Below are positions 62,372 through 64,000 of a DNA stretch of 64,000 bases, in pieces (position 1 is the first letter of the stretch; each line of letters starts with the position of its first letter). The position numbers and the translations under genes were made by a program. This stretch comes from Vibrio ulleungensis (GTDB taxonomy: Bacteria > Pseudomonadota > Gammaproteobacteria > Enterobacterales > Vibrionaceae), in contig NZ_JAFEUM010000003.1 in NCBI RefSeq assembly GCF_016900875.1, positions 186,001 through 250,000 on the forward strand, written 5' to 3'. The notes under the pieces were generated by a model, which saw nothing but the letters and a program-made list of their open reading frames with translations, did not search any database and was not told the origin of the DNA.

Positions 62372-63493
62372 ATGAAAAATTCTTCTTTGGCAATCTTAGT
62401 TGCCGCAGCAGTGGTATCTACTTCAGCATATTCAGCCCATACTTTTACCAACGACGCAGGCGATAGCCTAACGCTTGATGGCCGTTTTGACGTTCGCTAT
62501 CAAGACAGTGGTGGCGATAGCACTGGCGTATGGAATAGCGGTAGTTCACGTTTCGGCCTTAAAGGCGAAATGGGTCTGGACAACGGTTGGACCGGTTTTG
62601 GTCATGCAGAATGGGGTTACAACTCTGGCGCTAACGGTAATAACATTTATGACCGTCTTTTGTATGCAGGCGTGTCTCACGATGTTTACGGTAAAATTGC
62701 GGCAGGAACCAAGCAGTGGTCAACGTTTTATGATGTGGCGTGGTTTACCGATTTGGGTCGAGTATTTGGTACTCGTGGTTCAGGTGTATACAACCTGTCT
62801 GACTGGGGTATCGCATCAGGTACTGGTCGCGCTGAAAACTCCATCACCTACCGCAACAAAATCAACAGTGATTTGAGCTACGGCTTCACATACCAAACGA
62901 CTCGCGAGAACGTGAAACTGTCGGGCAGTGATCGCACTGGTGGTACTAACAACACAGCTACCGCAACCCTTAAAAATGGCTTGGGTGCATCGATGCAATA
63001 TCGTGGCATTGAAGGCATCACACTAGGTGTGTCTTACCATCAAAATGAGTTAGACAACGTAAGCTCAAACGTTGCGGGCGCAAAAGATGGCGACATGATG
63101 CGCATCATGTTAGTGGGCGCTAACTACACCAACGGTGGTTTATACGTTGGTGCAACGGCGCATGTTGGAGAGAACTGGGAGTCCGTTGAGACCTCAATTA
63201 CAGGCAATGCTCTGATTGATACCCTAGGTGGTGAAATCTATACTTATTATCACTTCGCTAATGGACTTCGCCCAACGTTGAACTACAACTATTTAGAAGA
63301 GCGTGGCAACCTAACCGAAGGCTATCAGCGTAACCTGCTCATCCCTGGTATGGAGTATCACTTCCAAAAGAACAAGTTTTTGGTATGGACAGAATATCAA
63401 TTTGATCTAGGTAATGACTCTCTCAACACTGCAGAAAGTAAATTTGATAACAGAGACGATCAATTTGCCGCAGGCGTTCGTTACTACTTCTAA
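62372..63493 (+). CDS. Outer-membrane porin
   Basis: A 373-residue gram-negative porin with a signal peptide (NSSLAILVAAAVVSTSAYS) and a 16-strand barrel pattern. DSLTLDGRFDVRYQDSGGDSTG and SSRFGLKGEMGLDNGWTGFGHAEWGY are the typical first strands, and the constriction loop region includes WSTFYDVAWFTDLGRVFG. The last residue is phenylalanine (AAGVRYYF). The start at 62372 is chosen because the signal peptide begins there. Between an MFS transporter unit and a LacI regulator, it may be specific for the same substrate. Confidence 0.92.
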   Translation: MKNSSLAILVAAAVVSTSAYSAHTFTNDAGDSLTLDGRFDVRYQDSGGDSTGVWNSGSSRFGLKGEMGLDNGWTGFGHAEWGYNSGANGNNIYDRLLYAGVSHDVYGKIAAGTKQWSTFYDVAWFTDLGRVFGTRGSGVYNLSDWGIASGTGRAENSITYRNKINSDLSYGFTYQTTRENVKLSGSDRTGGTNNTATATLKNGLGASMQYRGIEGITLGVSYHQNELDNVSSNVAGAKDGDMMRIMLVGANYTNGGLYVGATAHVGENWESVETSITGNALIDTLGGEIYTYYHFANGLRPTLNYNYLEERGNLTEGYQRNLLIPGMEYHFQKNKFLVWTEYQFDLGNDSLNTAESKFDNRDDQFAAGVRYYF

Positions 63494-63515
63494 GTAATAC
63501 CGAACCCTAATAAAT

Positions 63516-63542
63516 AAAGCACTCTTATCCAGAGTGCTTTTT
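63516..63542 (+). terminator. Terminator after the porin
   Basis: AAAGCACTCT, loop TATCC, AGAGTGCTTT, then TT. Ten-base stem, 22 bases past the stop; it closes the MFS-NTF2-porin unit. Confidence 0.85.
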
Positions 63543-63661
63543 GGGTTGTGGTCATCTATTTGTTAACTCACTAACTTTAAAGTGTTTTAAGTCCAAATCA
63601 TCATGAATACGTACCTAAATGTGCTACTATCAATGCACTGATAATTGTAATTTAGACCTCT

Positions 63662-64000
63662 ATGAATCAACCCAAACCCACCGTAACATCACGAGATGTG
63701 GCACAACTTGCTGGGGTGTCTCAATCCACCGTTTCTCGCGTATTTGTTCCCGGTAGTTCTGTCTCTGAAAAGACTAAGAAGAAGGTCTTTGATGCTGCTA
63801 ATGCACTGAATTATAGACCAAATGCTTTTGCGCGCAGCTTGACCACTAACGAGTCTAAAATGATCGGTTTGGTGTTTCCCGACGCCGACTACCCAATTCA
63901 TATGAAAACGTTGCAACTGATCTCTAGTGAGCTTCAACACCTTGGGTACGCCGCAGTGTTAATCCCTTGGTCGGTGGATAACCAAGACAATTATACGATT
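63662..64000 (+). CDS. LacI-family transcriptional regulator, 5' part
   Basis: The first 113 residues of a LacI/GalR regulator; the frame is still open at the window edge. The helix-turn-helix is VTSRDVAQLAGVSQSTVSRVF, the hinge helix NYRPNAFARSLTTNES, and the ligand-binding domain begins KMIGLVFPDADYPIHM. The hinge lacks the usual leucine-alanine minor-groove pair in the exact LacI form, as in several catabolic regulators. It has its own short upstream region after the porin terminator and most likely controls the preceding unit. Confidence 0.9.
   Translation, partial: MNQPKPTVTSRDVAQLAGVSQSTVSRVFVPGSSVSEKTKKKVFDAANALNYRPNAFARSLTTNESKMIGLVFPDADYPIHMKTLQLISSELQHLGYAAVLIPWSVDNQDNYTI

Noticed and set aside
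62475..62876. 133-codon frame in another phase inside the porin gene
   Set aside because: The porin is intact with signal peptide and terminal phenylalanine; the overlapping frame has no family features.
1..64000. tRNA, rRNA, CRISPR array, insertion sequence, integron or prophage
   Set aside because: None recognised: no cloverleaf-like sequence, no regularly spaced repeats, and no transposase or integrase gene in any frame.

Overview
The window looks like chromosome of a marine gamma-proteobacterium of the family Vibrionaceae, most likely a Vibrio. The nitroreductase closely matches the Frp/NfsA family of luminous vibrios, FadR has the long 279-residue form typical of vibrios, and the gene groups are Vibrio-like (flgN-flgM-flgA-cheV-cheR, alaA-yfbR-dgt, menF-D-H-C-E, pta-ackA-yfbV, nhaB-dsbB next to fadR, imuA-imuB-dnaE2). 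I saw no tRNA, rRNA, CRISPR array, insertion sequence or prophage. Almost all coding capacity is used by about 54 ordinary chromosomal genes.

Layout. 1-632: 3' end of a BenE-type transporter. 638-4109: flagellar and chemotaxis block, which stops abruptly after cheR at a REP-like palindrome. 4164-8547: rhombosortase, DTW tRNA-modifying enzyme, dGTPase, YfbR nucleotidase and AlaA. 8776-14962: menaquinone operon menF-menD-menH-menC-menE, without menB. 15056-22660: a 50-residue membrane peptide, a Tim44-like protein, a very large HD-GYP sensor, NfsA, an orphan membrane protein and an MDR oxidoreductase. 22908-27129: Pta-AckA overflow pathway and YfbV. 27473-30214: three-gene ABC importer. 30366-34573: MalZ, DusC, a YecA-like protein and DsbB. 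34704-38702: NhaB, FadR and a small outer-membrane barrel. 38801-44081: SOS mutasome dnaE2-imuB-imuA behind a perfect LexA box. 44265-48461: cNMP/CBS/DUF294 signalling protein, a DnaQ-like exonuclease and a BCCT osmolyte transporter. 48670-55724: MATE pump, deacetylase homologue, a CDGSH-glutamate-synthase fusion, a GNAT and a chemoreceptor with its own sigma-28 promoter. 55787-59484: DUF3047 protein, SdaA serine dehydratase and a sodium symporter. 59813-64000: an MFS transporter, a double NTF2/SnoaL-fold protein, a porin and the start of a LacI-type regulator.

How the parts work together. Motility genes appear at two sites joined by sigma-28 regulation: the flgMN promoter and the promoter of the chemoreceptor at 53988. 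The end of the window (59813 onward) reads as an uncharacterised, catabolite-controlled uptake and catabolism locus: porin, inner-membrane transporter, unknown enzyme and LacI regulator. It is divergent from serine dehydratase and a sodium symporter across an intergenic region with three CRP-like sites. This locus is the best candidate in the window for something not yet described. Other points of note are the missing menB, the break in flagellar synteny at a REP-like palindrome that also supplies the end of the rhombosortase gene, the HD-GYP protein whose catalytic domain is split by a long insert, and the CDGSH-glutamate synthase fusion.

Limits: all family assignments come from reading motifs and from memory of related proteins. 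No database search was run, and promoter and operator calls are consensus matches only.
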